Origin: Polynucleobacter victoriensis
Lineage (GTDB): Bacteria; Pseudomonadota; Gammaproteobacteria; Burkholderiales; Burkholderiaceae
DNA length: 64,000 nt
Direction of reading: 5' to 3'
Assembly: GCF_900187875.1 (NCBI RefSeq)
Contig: NZ_FYEX01000001.1
Location: 62,001-126,000, forward strand
The notes beneath the pieces are model-generated. The model was given only the letters and a program-made list of their open reading frames with translations, was not told the DNA's origin and did not search any database. The position numbers and the translations under genes are program-made. Of the stretch, positions 1 through 9,285 are shown piece after piece (positions within the stretch are counted from its first letter, which is position 1; the number at the start of each line of letters is the position of its first letter).

Positions 1-1468
1 CTTTAACTTTTGGCAACTCTTCAGCAATTAACTTGCGAACCAACTCAGCTGTTACCTTTGTGCCGTCTTCCAAAACACCTTTTGGTGAACGAATCCATTG
101 CCACACTTGTGAGCGACTAATTTCAGCTGTAGCAGCGTCTTCCATCAAATTATGGATAGGCACACAACCATTACCCGCAAGCCAAGCGCCTAAGTAATGA
201 ATGCCTACATTGATATTCATACGCAAACCAGCTTCAGTAATTGGTGTTTCTGGTTGGAAGTTCAACAAATCAGCAGCTACAACATTCACTTCAGGTTTTT
301 GTTTTTCGAATTGGTTAGGTTTATCACCCAATACCTTCACAAACTCTGCCATCGCTGGCTCAACCAAACCTGGGTGAGCTACCCAACCGCCGTCGTAACC
401 ATCTTCTGCGTCACGTTTTTTATCATTAATGATGCCTTGCATAGCAATGGCATTCTTCTCAGGATCATTCTTAATAGGAATTAACGCGCTCATACCACCC
501 ATAGCTGGCGCACCACGCTTATGACATGTCTTCAATAGCAATAATGCATAAGCACGCATAAATGGGGATGTCATTGTTACTTTGGCACGATCTGCTAAAC
601 AGAAGTTCTGATCAACTTTGAATTTCTTGATGCAAGAGAAAATGTAATCCCAACGGCCAGCGTTAAGACCTGCGCTATGTTCACGTAATTCGTAAAGAAT
701 CTCTTCCATTTCGAATGCGGCCAAAATAGTCTCAATCAAAACAGTTGCTTTGATCGTGCCACGAGGAACACCTAACTCATCTTGAGTCATACAGAAAATA
801 TCATTCCATAGACGTGCCTCTAAATGGCTCTCCATTTTTGGCAAGTAAAAATATGGGCCAGCGCCACGTGCCAACTGCTCTTTTGCGTTATGGAAGAAAA
901 ATAATGCAAAGTCAAAAATACCGCCTGAAACACGTTGACCATCAACAGTTACGTGTTTTTCATCTAAGTGCCAGCCACGTGGACGAACTTGCAATGTCGC
1001 AATCTTGTCATTTAATTTGTAGCTCTTACCATTTTGCTCAAGGCTAAGTTCACGACGAACTGCCTTCTTCATATTAATTTGACCTTGAATTTGATTTGTC
1101 CAGCTAGGGCTGTTGGAATCTTCAAAGTCAGTCATATAAGAGTCTGCGCCTGAGTTAAAAGCATTGATCACCATTTTTGCTTCAACTGGACCAGTGATTT
1201 CTACACGACGACATTGCAATGCTGCTGGAATTGGAGCAACTTTCCAATCACCCTCGCGGATAGCTTTTGTTTCAGGTAAGAAGTCAGGTTTTTCACCAGC
1301 ATCCAAGCGCTTTGTGCGCTCAACACGTGCTTTTAACAATTCTTGACGACGTGGCTCAAAAGCACGATGAAGTTTGGCGACTAAAGCCAAAGCTTCAGGA
1401 GTCAAAATAGTAGCGAATTCTGGGGTAACTTCGGCATTGATAGCCATGCCTTGTGGCAAGTTTGACAT
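1..1468 (-). CDS. aceB: malate synthase A, C-terminus cut by window edge
   Basis: Malate synthase condenses glyoxylate with acetyl-CoA to malate in the glyoxylate bypass. I read 489 codons from the ATG at 1468 (MSNLPQGMAINAEV) without a stop, so roughly the last 40 residues of a family of about 530 lie off the left edge. Family signatures visible in the translation are VEITGPVEAKMVINAFNSGA, DSYMTDFEDSNSPSW (the acidic metal/substrate region) and GGMSALIPIKND. The length and lack of an extra inserted domain fit isoform A rather than G. It is divergent from a small ORF at 1661 and separated by about 190 bases without further genes. Isocitrate lyase is not in the window. Confidence 0.93.
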   Translation of the reverse strand, partial: MSNLPQGMAINAEVTPEFATILTPEALALVAKLHRAFEPRRQELLKARVERTKRLDAGEKPDFLPETKAIREGDWKVAPIPAALQCRRVEITGPVEAKMVINAFNSGADSYMTDFEDSNSPSWTNQIQGQINMKKAVRRELSLEQNGKSYKLNDKIATLQVRPRGWHLDEKHVTVDGQRVSGGIFDFALFFFHNAKEQLARGAGPYFYLPKMESHLEARLWNDIFCMTQDELGVPRGTIKATVLIETILAAFEMEEILYELREHSAGLNAGRWDYIFSCIKKFKVDQNFCLADRAKVTMTSPFMRAYALLLLKTCHKRGAPAMGGMSALIPIKNDPEKNAIAMQGIINDKKRDAEDGYDGGWVAHPGLVEPAMAEFVKVLGDKPNQFEKQKPEVNVVAADLLNFQPETPITEAGLRMNINVGIHYLGAWLAGNGCVPIHNLMEDAATAEISRSQVWQWIRSPKGVLEDGTKVTAELVRKLIAEELPKVK

Positions 1469-1660
1469 GAAAACTCCTGAAAAAACAAATAGTTATGATT
1501 ATTAAAGGCTAATTACTTAAAACTGTAAAAACGACATTATGCCTTAGCTATTGAAAATGTTTCATAGACTTAGGCAGCAATTTAAAGAATATCTAATTTG
1601 CGTCAACCAAACTAAAAACTCATACGTTATAGCTATAAGGAAACTTTATAGGAGCCTTTT

Positions 1661-1831
1661 GTGAGATACGGTTTTAATCACTTGTCAGATGATGAATTTC
1701 TTGTTTTGTGCAAAGAATTGAATAAAAACAAGGGTTTATTGCTTATCGGAGCAATTAGAGAGTTACCGCCTAAGCTAGCTGCATTTGCAGAATGGCGAAA
1801 AGGCCTCACTTACATGCCGGTCTATGCATAA
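1661..1831 (+). CDS. small hypothetical protein, 56 aa, GTG start
   Basis: An open frame of 56 codons begins with GTG at 1661, preceded by the good ribosome-binding site AGGAG at about 1651. It ends with TAA at 1829-1831 and is followed by a strong intrinsic terminator, so it looks like a real single-gene unit. The product starts VRYGFNHLSDDEFL and ends GLTYMPVYA. It has no signal peptide or membrane segment and is amphipathic (DDEFLVLCKELNKNKG). I recognise no family. It lies between divergent malate synthase and the convergent propionate operon. Confidence 0.55.
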   Translation: MRYGFNHLSDDEFLVLCKELNKNKGLLLIGAIRELPPKLAAFAEWRKGLTYMPVYA

Positions 1832-1860
1832 GAACAATAATTAAGACAATACAAATACAA

Positions 1861-1890
1861 AAAACCGCCTTTTTGAGGCGGTTTTTGTTT
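1861..1890. terminator. bidirectional intrinsic terminator
   Basis: A perfect 10-bp stem (AAAACCGCCT / AGGCGGTTTT, 1861-1870 and 1876-1885) has a 5-base loop and T-runs on both strands. It lies between the convergent 56-aa ORF and the end of the propionate operon, so it can serve both. Confidence 0.9.
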
Positions 1891-1912
1891 TTAAGGCATT
1901 AGGAACAAGTCA

Positions 1913-2374
1913 CTAACTAAGCGCTGCAATCACATCAGCTGGCGCCTGCACTAATTCAATCAGCACACCCTCGCCTCCAATTGGAAATTCTTCATTTCCC
2001 TTGGGATGCAAAAATGTGATGTCGTATCCAGCTGCACCTTTACGAATGCCGCCTGGCGCAAAGCGAACTCCATTGGCAGTGAGCCACTCAACTGCAACAG
2101 GCAAGTTATCAACCCACAACCCAATATGATTGAGTGGTGTTGCATGAACTGCTGGCTTTTTCTCAGGATCAATCGGTTGCATCAAATCCACTTCAACCTT
2201 ATGAACACCCTTACCCATTGCGCAAATGTCCTCATCAACATTTTCACGCTCTGATTGAAATGTACCGGTGATTTCTAAACCAAACATATCTACCCATAAT
2301 TTCTGGAGCTTAGATTTATCTGGTCCGCCAATGGCAACTTGTTGAATGCCTAGAATTTTGAATGGTTTAGTCAT
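1913..2374 (-). CDS. mce: methylmalonyl-CoA epimerase-type VOC protein
   Basis: This 153-aa protein of the vicinal-oxygen-chelate (glyoxalase/bleomycin resistance) fold most likely interconverts (S)- and (R)-methylmalonyl-CoA between propionyl-CoA carboxylase and the mutase. Two VOC half-domains are visible: an N-terminal one starting ILGIQQVAIGG, and a C-terminal one with NHIGLWVDNL and a late LIELVQAP, where the metal-ligand Glu is expected. It is the last gene of the pccA-pccB-meaB-mutase operon, 8 bases after pccA, and that context drives the specific call. By sequence alone another VOC lyase is possible. Confidence 0.75.
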   Translation of the reverse strand: MTKPFKILGIQQVAIGGPDKSKLQKLWVDMFGLEITGTFQSERENVDEDICAMGKGVHKVEVDLMQPIDPEKKPAVHATPLNHIGLWVDNLPVAVEWLTANGVRFAPGGIRKGAAGYDITFLHPKGNEEFPIGGEGVLIELVQAPADVIAALS

Positions 2375-2382
2375 TAATTAAC

Positions 2383-4380
2383 TCACTCAAATCTAAGAAT
2401 TTGCTGATCAACGGCCAAGCTTTCACCTTTAGCAGCCATTACTTCTGCCACCACACCATCTTGGCTAGCCACAAGAACGTTCTCCATCTTCATTGCTTCG
2501 ATAGCAGCAAGACGTTGTCCAGCTTCCACTTTCTGACCAACAGTCACAGCAACATCGACTAGAAGGCCAGGCATTGGCGATAACAAGAACTTGGACATGT
2601 CAGGCGGTTCTTTAAATGGCATTAGCTTTTGCATTTCCGCACCAGCTGGAGTTAACACCAAGCTATCAACTCGAACTCCATCAAACTGAATGCGATAGTA
2701 CAAGCCAACGCGCTCTACTTGAGCAGAGATTGCTTTACCATTAACAATTGCCTTATAGATAATCTGTCCAGGATTCCAATCCGTATCAATTTTATAAATC
2801 TCACCTGCTACGTTTACTTCGTAGCCTTGTGACGACTCATTAACAGATGTCTCAACATAGTCCATTTTTCCTGGCTCACCTGAGGCAACCACAAACTCTG
2901 TTGGAATCTTAACTTCGTGACCTTCTAACTGACCATAAATTCCAGCAGCACGATCTAAATAGCGACGATGAACTGCTGTAGCTAAAGCATCCATCAACTT
3001 ATCATCGGCAGGTACAACATCAGATGCGCGGAAGCCATGTGGGAACTCTTCAGCAATAAAGCCTGTATTGAAGTCACCTGAAATAAAACGTGGGTGCTGC
3101 ATCAAAGCTGCTTGGAAGGGAATATTTGAATGTATACCGCGAATCACAAACTCGTTTAAAGCTGCACGCATTTTTGTGATGGCATCTAAACGATCTTTGC
3201 CATGCACAATGAGCTTCGCAATCATTGAGTCATAGTACATAGGGATTTCGCCACCCTCGTACACCCCTGTATCAACGCGTACACCATTTACTTCTTCAGG
3301 CGGCTGATATCTAACTAAGCGTCCAGTTGATGGCAAGAAATTTCTATAAGGATCATCCGCGTTAATACGGCATTCCATTGACCAGCCATTGCGCTTGATA
3401 TCAGCTTGTCCAAATGACAATTTTTCACCAGCTGCAACACGAATCATCTGCTCGACAAGGTCAAGACCAGTAATTGATTCAGTGACAGGATGCTCAACCT
3501 GTAGACGTGTGTTCATCTCTAGGAAATAGAACGATTGATCCTTACCAACCACAAACTCAACCGTTCCGGCAGACTGATACTTAACCGCTTTAGCCAAGGC
3601 AACAGCCTGCTCACCCATCGCTTTTCGAGTTTCTTCGCTAATGAATGGTGATGGAGCTTCTTCAATTACTTTTTGATGTCTACGCTGAATAGAACATTCA
3701 CGCTCCCAGAGGTAGACGGCATTACCATGACCATCGCCTAATACTTGAATTTCAATGTGACGTGGTTCTTCAACAAACTTTTCAATAAATACGCGATCGT
3801 CACCAAAACTATTACGTGCCTCATTTTTACAAGCTGAGAAACCCTCAAAAGCTTCTTTATCGTTAAAAGCAACACGCAAACCCTTACCACCGCCACCAGC
3901 CGATGCTTTAATCATCACTGGATAGCCAATACCCTTAGCAATCTCTACAGCTGCCTCAGGTGTATCAATCGCATCGTTATATCCCGGTATGGTGTTAACT
4001 TTTGCTTCATTAGCTAGTTTCTTGGAAGCAATCTTGTCACCCATTGCAGCAATTGAATAATGCTTGGGACCAATGAAAGTGATGCCCTCTTCTTCTAAGC
4101 GCTTAGCAAAAGCTTCGTTCTCAGACAAGAAACCATAACCCGGGTGAACAGCTTCCGCACCAGTATCTTTGCAAGCTTTGATGATGTTATCCATCACTAA
4201 ATATGACTCGCGAGATGGTGCTGGGCCAATACAAACGGCCTCATCAGCTAACTCAACGTGCCGCGCATCTTTATCGGCTTCTGAGTAAACAGCAACAGTT
4301 TTAATACCCATCTTGCGGGCAGTTTTAATAACGCGGCAAGCTATCTCACCACGGTTAGCAATCAGAATCTTTTTAAACAT
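2383..4380 (-). CDS. pccA: propionyl/acetyl-CoA carboxylase alpha (biotin carboxylase) subunit
   Basis: The 665-aa alpha subunit carboxylates its own biotin with ATP and bicarbonate and passes CO2 to the PccB partner. The order is biotin carboxylase N-domain (MFKKILIANRGEIACRV), ATP-grasp domain with glycine-rich loop KASAGGGGKGLRV near 158-170, EMNTRLQVEHPVTE near 290, biotin carboxylase C-domain to about 445, a linker/BT region, and a C-terminal biotinyl domain with EAMKMEN, where Lys631 is the biotinylation site. The length equals typical PCC alpha chains. The start is supported by AGGAAAAG upstream of the ATG. It sits directly downstream of pccB with 17 bases between them. Confidence 0.95.
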   Translation of the reverse strand: MFKKILIANRGEIACRVIKTARKMGIKTVAVYSEADKDARHVELADEAVCIGPAPSRESYLVMDNIIKACKDTGAEAVHPGYGFLSENEAFAKRLEEEGITFIGPKHYSIAAMGDKIASKKLANEAKVNTIPGYNDAIDTPEAAVEIAKGIGYPVMIKASAGGGGKGLRVAFNDKEAFEGFSACKNEARNSFGDDRVFIEKFVEEPRHIEIQVLGDGHGNAVYLWERECSIQRRHQKVIEEAPSPFISEETRKAMGEQAVALAKAVKYQSAGTVEFVVGKDQSFYFLEMNTRLQVEHPVTESITGLDLVEQMIRVAAGEKLSFGQADIKRNGWSMECRINADDPYRNFLPSTGRLVRYQPPEEVNGVRVDTGVYEGGEIPMYYDSMIAKLIVHGKDRLDAITKMRAALNEFVIRGIHSNIPFQAALMQHPRFISGDFNTGFIAEEFPHGFRASDVVPADDKLMDALATAVHRRYLDRAAGIYGQLEGHEVKIPTEFVVASGEPGKMDYVETSVNESSQGYEVNVAGEIYKIDTDWNPGQIIYKAIVNGKAISAQVERVGLYYRIQFDGVRVDSLVLTPAGAEMQKLMPFKEPPDMSKFLLSPMPGLLVDVAVTVGQKVEAGQRLAAIEAMKMENVLVASQDGVVAEVMAAKGESLAVDQQILRFE

Positions 4381-4397
4381 GTTCTTTTCCTAATCGA

Positions 4398-5930
4398 TTA
4401 GAGGGGAATGTTGCCGTGTTTGCGCCATGGATTCTCTAAATCCTTGTCCTTCAGCATTGCTAGAGAACGCGCTACACGCTTACGTGTTTCATGCGGCATG
4501 ATGACGTCATCAATGTAACCGCGACGACCGGCAACAAATGGGTTGGCAAACTTAGCTTTGTATTCAGCTTCACGCTCAGCCAATTTTGCTGGATCACCTT
4601 TTTCCTCGCGGAAAATAATTTCAACCGCACCCTTAGGTCCCATCACAGCAATTTCTGCTGAAGGCCATGCAAAGTTAACGTCACCACGTAAATGTTTAGA
4701 TGCCATCACGTCATAAGCGCCACCATAGGCCTTGCGTGTAATCACTGTAATTTTCGGCACTGTGCATTCAGCATAGGCATATAGCAACTTAGCACCATGC
4801 TTAATAATGCCGCCGTACTCTTGCGATGTGCCAGGCATGAAACCAGGAACATCCACAAAAGTTACTACTGGGATATTGAATGCATCACAGAATCGCACGA
4901 AACGCGCTGCCTTAATTGATGACTTAATATCTAAACAACCAGCTAAAACTAATGGTTGATTAGCTACGATACCGACTGTTTGTCCCTCAATACGAGCAAA
5001 ACCAATAATGATATTTTTGGCGTAATCCGGTTGAATCTCAAAAAAGTCGCCATCGTCTACTGTCTTCAAAATCAACTCAAGCATGTCATAAGGCTTGTTT
5101 GGATTATCTGGAACCAAAGTATCCAATGAAAAATCTAAACGTTCTGCAGTATCTGCAGCTTTACGTACAGGCGGCTTCTCTTTATTTGATAGTGGTAAGT
5201 AGTTAAAGAAACGACGCAACATCAAAATTGCCTCGACATCGTTATCAAATGCTCGATCACATACACCAGACTTAGTTGAGTGTGTCACTGCACCACCCAA
5301 CTCCTCAGCTGTAACCTCCTCATGAGTCACAGTTTTAACAACTTCAGGGCCTGTAACAAACATATATGAACTATCTTTCACCATAAAGATGAAATCAGTT
5401 AATGCTGGTGAATACACTGCGCCACCAGCACTTGGACCCATAATCAAAGAGATTTGTGGAATAACGCCTGATGCTGAAACGTTACGCTGAAAAATCTCTG
5501 CATAGCCACCTAATGATGCAACACCTTCTTGAATACGCGCACCACCTGAGTCATTAAGACCAATCACAGGAGCGCCAACTTTCATAGCCTGGTCCATTAC
5601 TTTGCAAATCTTCTCAGCATGCGCCTCAGACAATGAGCCACCAAAAACAGTAAAGTCTTGAGAGTAGACAAATGTTAAACGGCCATTGATCATGCCGTAA
5701 CCAGTCACCACGCCATCGCCTGGCACAGATTCATTAGCCATGCCAAAGTCGGTGCAGCGGTGTTCAACGAACATATCCCACTCTTCAAATGAGCCTTCGT
5801 CTAACAATAATTCGATACGCTCACGAGCAGTCAACTTGCCCTTGCCGTGTTGCGCATTGATACGCTTTTGGCCGCCACCAAGGCGAGCTTGCTCGCGCTT
5901 AGCTTCTAGCTGTTTAATGATGTCATGCAT
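4398..5930 (-). CDS. pccB: propionyl-CoA carboxylase beta (carboxyltransferase) subunit
   Basis: The beta subunit transfers the carboxyl group from biotin to propionyl-CoA. The 510-aa product carries the two crotonase-like carboxyltransferase halves: the N-half with GLNDSGGARIQEGV and MGPSAGGAVYSPALTDF, and the C-half with FVDVPGFMPGTSQEYGGIIKHG and AYGGAYDVMASKHL. I chose the ATG at 5930 (MHDIIKQLEAKREQ) because GGGAG lies at proper spacing before it and the resulting length of 510 matches PCC beta. An in-frame start eight codons upstream would add a non-conserved tail. It follows meaB in the operon. Confidence 0.95.
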   Translation of the reverse strand: MHDIIKQLEAKREQARLGGGQKRINAQHGKGKLTARERIELLLDEGSFEEWDMFVEHRCTDFGMANESVPGDGVVTGYGMINGRLTFVYSQDFTVFGGSLSEAHAEKICKVMDQAMKVGAPVIGLNDSGGARIQEGVASLGGYAEIFQRNVSASGVIPQISLIMGPSAGGAVYSPALTDFIFMVKDSSYMFVTGPEVVKTVTHEEVTAEELGGAVTHSTKSGVCDRAFDNDVEAILMLRRFFNYLPLSNKEKPPVRKAADTAERLDFSLDTLVPDNPNKPYDMLELILKTVDDGDFFEIQPDYAKNIIIGFARIEGQTVGIVANQPLVLAGCLDIKSSIKAARFVRFCDAFNIPVVTFVDVPGFMPGTSQEYGGIIKHGAKLLYAYAECTVPKITVITRKAYGGAYDVMASKHLRGDVNFAWPSAEIAVMGPKGAVEIIFREEKGDPAKLAEREAEYKAKFANPFVAGRRGYIDDVIMPHETRKRVARSLAMLKDKDLENPWRKHGNIPL

Positions 5931-5978
5931 GGAATGCTCTCCCTTGTTTCTCAATCTTCAAAATTAATACAATTACTT

Positions 5979-6998
5979 CTATTTCATTAAATCTAATAAA
6001 CGTCTTGCTGCGACAGATGCTGCAACAGTTCCGTTATTGACTGCCGCTGTTAATTCAGGCAACAGTTTTTGAACCTGTGAATTAGCTCTAAAGTTCTGTT
6101 TCAACCCAGCTTCAATTCGCTCCCACATCCATGATTGGGCCTGTTGTCTTCTTCTGTCTGATAAATGACCGTGCTTACTCTGGATATTCTTAAAAGAAGT
6201 TACCGTGTCCCAAAATTCAGTAATGCCTTCAGCTTTAAGTGCACTCAATTTCATGACTTTAGGGTGCCAAAGAGTCTCATCATGATGTGCATGATCTGGG
6301 TTGCCGTGCATACTAAATAATCTTAACGAGCTCATGATTTGAACCTGAGCTCTAGTTGCTGCATCTGGATCAAGATCAACCTTGTTAATAACAACTAAAT
6401 CAGCTAACTCCATGACACCTTTTTTAATGGCTTGTAGATCATCGCCAGCATTAGGTAACTGTAATAAAACAAACATATCAGTCATGTTTGCTACAGCAGT
6501 CTCACTTTGACCAACTCCCACTGTTTCAACAATCACTACATCATGGCCTGCAGCTTCAGCGACAAGCATTGCTTCTCTGGTCTTCTCAGCCACTCCACCC
6601 AAATTGCCAGATGATGGGCTGGGTCGGATGAATGCTTTTTCATTAACCGAGAGGAACTCCATACGGGTCTTATCGCCTAAAATTGAACCACCCGATACTG
6701 ATGATGATGGATCAATCGCTAGAACTGCAACACGGTGTCCTTTATCTATCAAATACAACCCTAGGGCTTCAATAAAAGTAGATTTACCAACACCGGGTAC
6801 ACCTGAAATACCCAATCTAAATGATTGGCCACTTTTAGGTAAGACTGCATTTAAAACATCATCAGCTCTCAAGCGATGATCGACTCGAGTTGACTCAAGC
6901 AAAGTAATCGCCTTAGCCATAGCACGACGTTGCTCAGGACCAGGTTTAGAGCCTGGTCCACAAATTGCGTCAACGAGAGCTTGGTCTTCTGCTTGCAC
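5979..6998 (-). CDS. meaB: methylmalonyl-CoA mutase chaperone GTPase MeaB/ArgK
   Basis: This G3E-family GTPase guards loading of adenosylcobalamin into methylmalonyl-CoA mutase and ejects damaged cofactor. In the 339-aa product the P-loop GVPGVGKST is at 66-74, the switch region has VIVETVGVGQSE, and the guanine-specificity motif is NKVD. The C-terminal helical dimerisation arm is present. The start is a GTG (reverse complement at 6996-6998), 16 bases after the mutase stop. Its position between the mutase and the carboxylase supports the mutase-partner role over the older 'LAO/AO transport ATPase' annotation. Confidence 0.93.
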   Translation of the reverse strand: MQAEDQALVDAICGPGSKPGPEQRRAMAKAITLLESTRVDHRLRADDVLNAVLPKSGQSFRLGISGVPGVGKSTFIEALGLYLIDKGHRVAVLAIDPSSSVSGGSILGDKTRMEFLSVNEKAFIRPSPSSGNLGGVAEKTREAMLVAEAAGHDVVIVETVGVGQSETAVANMTDMFVLLQLPNAGDDLQAIKKGVMELADLVVINKVDLDPDAATRAQVQIMSSLRLFSMHGNPDHAHHDETLWHPKVMKLSALKAEGITEFWDTVTSFKNIQSKHGHLSDRRRQQAQSWMWERIEAGLKQNFRANSQVQKLLPELTAAVNNGTVAASVAARRLLDLMK

Positions 6999-7014
6999 CC
7001 TAGTTCTTTATCAA

Positions 7015-9183
7015 TTATTTCTGAGCTTTACGAATTTGCTCTAGAACATCTTTTGCTGAAGCCGGGATAGGTGTACCAGGACCATAAATACCCTTAACAC
7101 CAGCCTCATACAAGAACTCATAGTCTTGACGAGGAATCACGCCACCCACGAACACAATAATGTCATCCGCGCCTTGCTTTTTAAGCTCAGCAATAATTGC
7201 TGGCACCAAAGTCTTATGACCGGCTGCCAATGTAGAAATACCCACGGCATGTACATCATTTTCAATTGCTTGGCGAGCGCACTCTTCCGGAGTTTGGAAC
7301 AACGGCCCCATATCAACGTCAAAACCTAAATCTGCAAATGCTGTAGCAACTACTTTAGCGCCACGGTCATGACCATCTTGCCCCAATTTAGCAATCATCA
7401 CACGTGGGTGACGACCAGCCTCTTTAGCAAAGTCAGCAATTTCAGTTTTTAATTTTTCCCAGCCTTCTGCTGAGTCATAAGCTGCTGCATACACACCAGT
7501 CACCTTTTGAGTATCGGCGCGATGGCGCCCGTAAACTTTTTCCAAAGCATCAGATACTTCACCAACAGTAGCTCTTAAACGAATCGCATCAATTGCTAAG
7601 GCTAATAAATTACCTGAGTTTGTTTCCGCTGCATTAGTTAACGCATCTAACGCAACTTGTACTTTCGCTGCGTCACGTTTTGCTTTTACTTCTTTTAGGC
7701 GCGCAATTTGTGAATCACGCACTTTATTGTTATCGATATCAAGGATATCAATTGAATCCTCTTTGGCAAGCTTGTACTTGTTAACACCAACAATCACATC
7801 TTTGCCTGAGTCGATACATGCTTGCTTCTCGGCTGCGGCTGCTTCAATCTTCAACTTCGCCCAGCCACTTTCAACTGCTTTGGTCATGCCACCCATTGAC
7901 TCAACTTCTTGAATAATCTCCCAAGCCTGATCAGCCATGTCTTGAGTTAACTTCTCCATCATGTAAGAGCCAGCCCATGGATCGATCACATTAGTAATAT
8001 GAGTTTCTTCTTGAATGATCAATTGGGTATTACGTGCGATACGTGATGAAAATTCAGTTGGCAAAGCAATTGCCTCATCAAACGAATTTGTGTGTAGTGA
8101 TTGAGTGCCGCCAAATACAGCAGCCATAGCTTCAATCGCTGTTCTTACGACGTTGTTATATGGATCTTGTTCTGTCAAAGACCAGCCAGATGTTTGGCAA
8201 TGAGTTCTTAACATCAATGATTTAGGATTAGTCGGGTTGAACTCCTTCATCACCCTCCACCACAGCAATCGTGCAGCTCTGAGCTTGGCAACCTCAAGAT
8301 AAAAGTTCATACCAATAGCGAAGAAGAATGACAAGCGTCCAGCAAAGTCATCAACGTCCAAGCCTTTGCTAAGCGCAGTTTTAACGTACTCTTTACCATC
8401 GGCAATTGTGAATGCAAGCTCAAGGGCTTGATTAGCACCTGCTTCTTGAATATGGTATCCAGAAATAGATATCGAGTTAAATTTAGGCATCTTTTGAGAT
8501 GTGTACTCAATGATGTCGCCAATAATTCTCATTGATGGCTCTGGTGGATAAATATAAGTATTACGCACCATGAACTCTTTCAGAATATCGTTCTGAATAG
8601 TTCCGGATAATTTGTCCTGACTAACACCTTGTTCTTCAGCAGCTACAACATAACCAGCCAAAATGGGTAGAACTGCTCCATTCATCGTCATTGATACTGA
8701 AACCTTATCCAATGGAATCTCATTGAATAAAATTTTCATATCCTCTACAGAGTCAATTGCCACACCAGCTTTACCAACATCACCAGTTACACGAGGATGA
8801 TCAGAGTCGTAGCCGCGGTGCGTTGCTAAGTCGAATGCAACTGATACACCTTGACCACCGGCTGCTAGAGCTTTTCTATAAAAAGCGTTGGATTCTTCCG
8901 CTGTTGAAAATCCAGCGTACTGACGAATTGTCCATGGGCGTACTGAGTACATCGTAGCTTGTGGACCGCGTACAAATGGTTCAAACCCAGGCAAAGTATT
9001 TGCGAATGGCAATCCTTCAGTGTCTGCGGCGGTATACAAAGCCTTTAACTTAATACCGTCGGGTGTTTGCCAACCTAATGCATCAACATTTCCATTCGGT
9101 GCTGATTTAGTAGCTGCCTTAGTCCATGCCTCCATGCTTGGAGTTGAAAATTCAGGCCACTGGCTTTTAGTGGGTTTACTCAT
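7015..9183 (-). CDS. scpA: methylmalonyl-CoA mutase, single-chain
   Basis: Adenosylcobalamin-dependent isomerisation of (R)-methylmalonyl-CoA to succinyl-CoA. The 722-aa protein has the N-terminal substrate TIM barrel (PGFEPFVRGPQATMYSVRPW, SVSMTMNGAVLPILA, LRTHCQTSGWSLTEQDPYNN) fused to a C-terminal B12-binding domain with KLGQDGHDRGAK, whose His605 is the lower cobalt ligand, and GGVIPRQDY. The start at 9183 has GGAG six bases upstream; longer in-frame starts reach into the promoter region. The catalytic core and B12 domain are on one chain, as in the ScpA/McmA type. It is the first gene of the operon, divergent from the GntR gene. Confidence 0.95.
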   Translation of the reverse strand: MSKPTKSQWPEFSTPSMEAWTKAATKSAPNGNVDALGWQTPDGIKLKALYTAADTEGLPFANTLPGFEPFVRGPQATMYSVRPWTIRQYAGFSTAEESNAFYRKALAAGGQGVSVAFDLATHRGYDSDHPRVTGDVGKAGVAIDSVEDMKILFNEIPLDKVSVSMTMNGAVLPILAGYVVAAEEQGVSQDKLSGTIQNDILKEFMVRNTYIYPPEPSMRIIGDIIEYTSQKMPKFNSISISGYHIQEAGANQALELAFTIADGKEYVKTALSKGLDVDDFAGRLSFFFAIGMNFYLEVAKLRAARLLWWRVMKEFNPTNPKSLMLRTHCQTSGWSLTEQDPYNNVVRTAIEAMAAVFGGTQSLHTNSFDEAIALPTEFSSRIARNTQLIIQEETHITNVIDPWAGSYMMEKLTQDMADQAWEIIQEVESMGGMTKAVESGWAKLKIEAAAAEKQACIDSGKDVIVGVNKYKLAKEDSIDILDIDNNKVRDSQIARLKEVKAKRDAAKVQVALDALTNAAETNSGNLLALAIDAIRLRATVGEVSDALEKVYGRHRADTQKVTGVYAAAYDSAEGWEKLKTEIADFAKEAGRHPRVMIAKLGQDGHDRGAKVVATAFADLGFDVDMGPLFQTPEECARQAIENDVHAVGISTLAAGHKTLVPAIIAELKKQGADDIIVFVGGVIPRQDYEFLYEAGVKGIYGPGTPIPASAKDVLEQIRKAQK

Positions 9184-9234
9184 TATTTCTCCACAGACAC
9201 AATTAATTGATTCTTGATATTGAACCTCGAAGGC

Positions 9235-9264
9235 TTGACATATACCTGACAAAAGTAGTCTAAT
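9235..9264 (+). promoter_or_regulatory. sigma70 promoter of the GntR gene
   Basis: TTGACA at 9235-9240 and TCTAAT at 9259-9264 are separated by 18 bases. Initiation would be expected near 9271, only about six bases before the ATG at 9277, giving an almost leaderless mRNA. No Shine-Dalgarno sequence precedes that ATG, which fits. Confidence 0.6.
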
Positions 9265-9285
9265 GAATTCATAATTATGAATTCA
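9264..9285. promoter_or_regulatory. perfect 22-bp palindrome, probable GntR operator
   Basis: The half-site TGAATTCATAA is followed immediately by its exact reverse complement. The palindrome runs from the -10 box of the regulator promoter across the predicted transcription start and the ATG (9277-9279). On the opposite strand a -35-like TTGAAT and a -10-like TAGACT flank it at 18-base spacing, so the same site could block the mutase operon promoter. Binding by the adjacent GntR protein is inferred. Confidence 0.65.
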
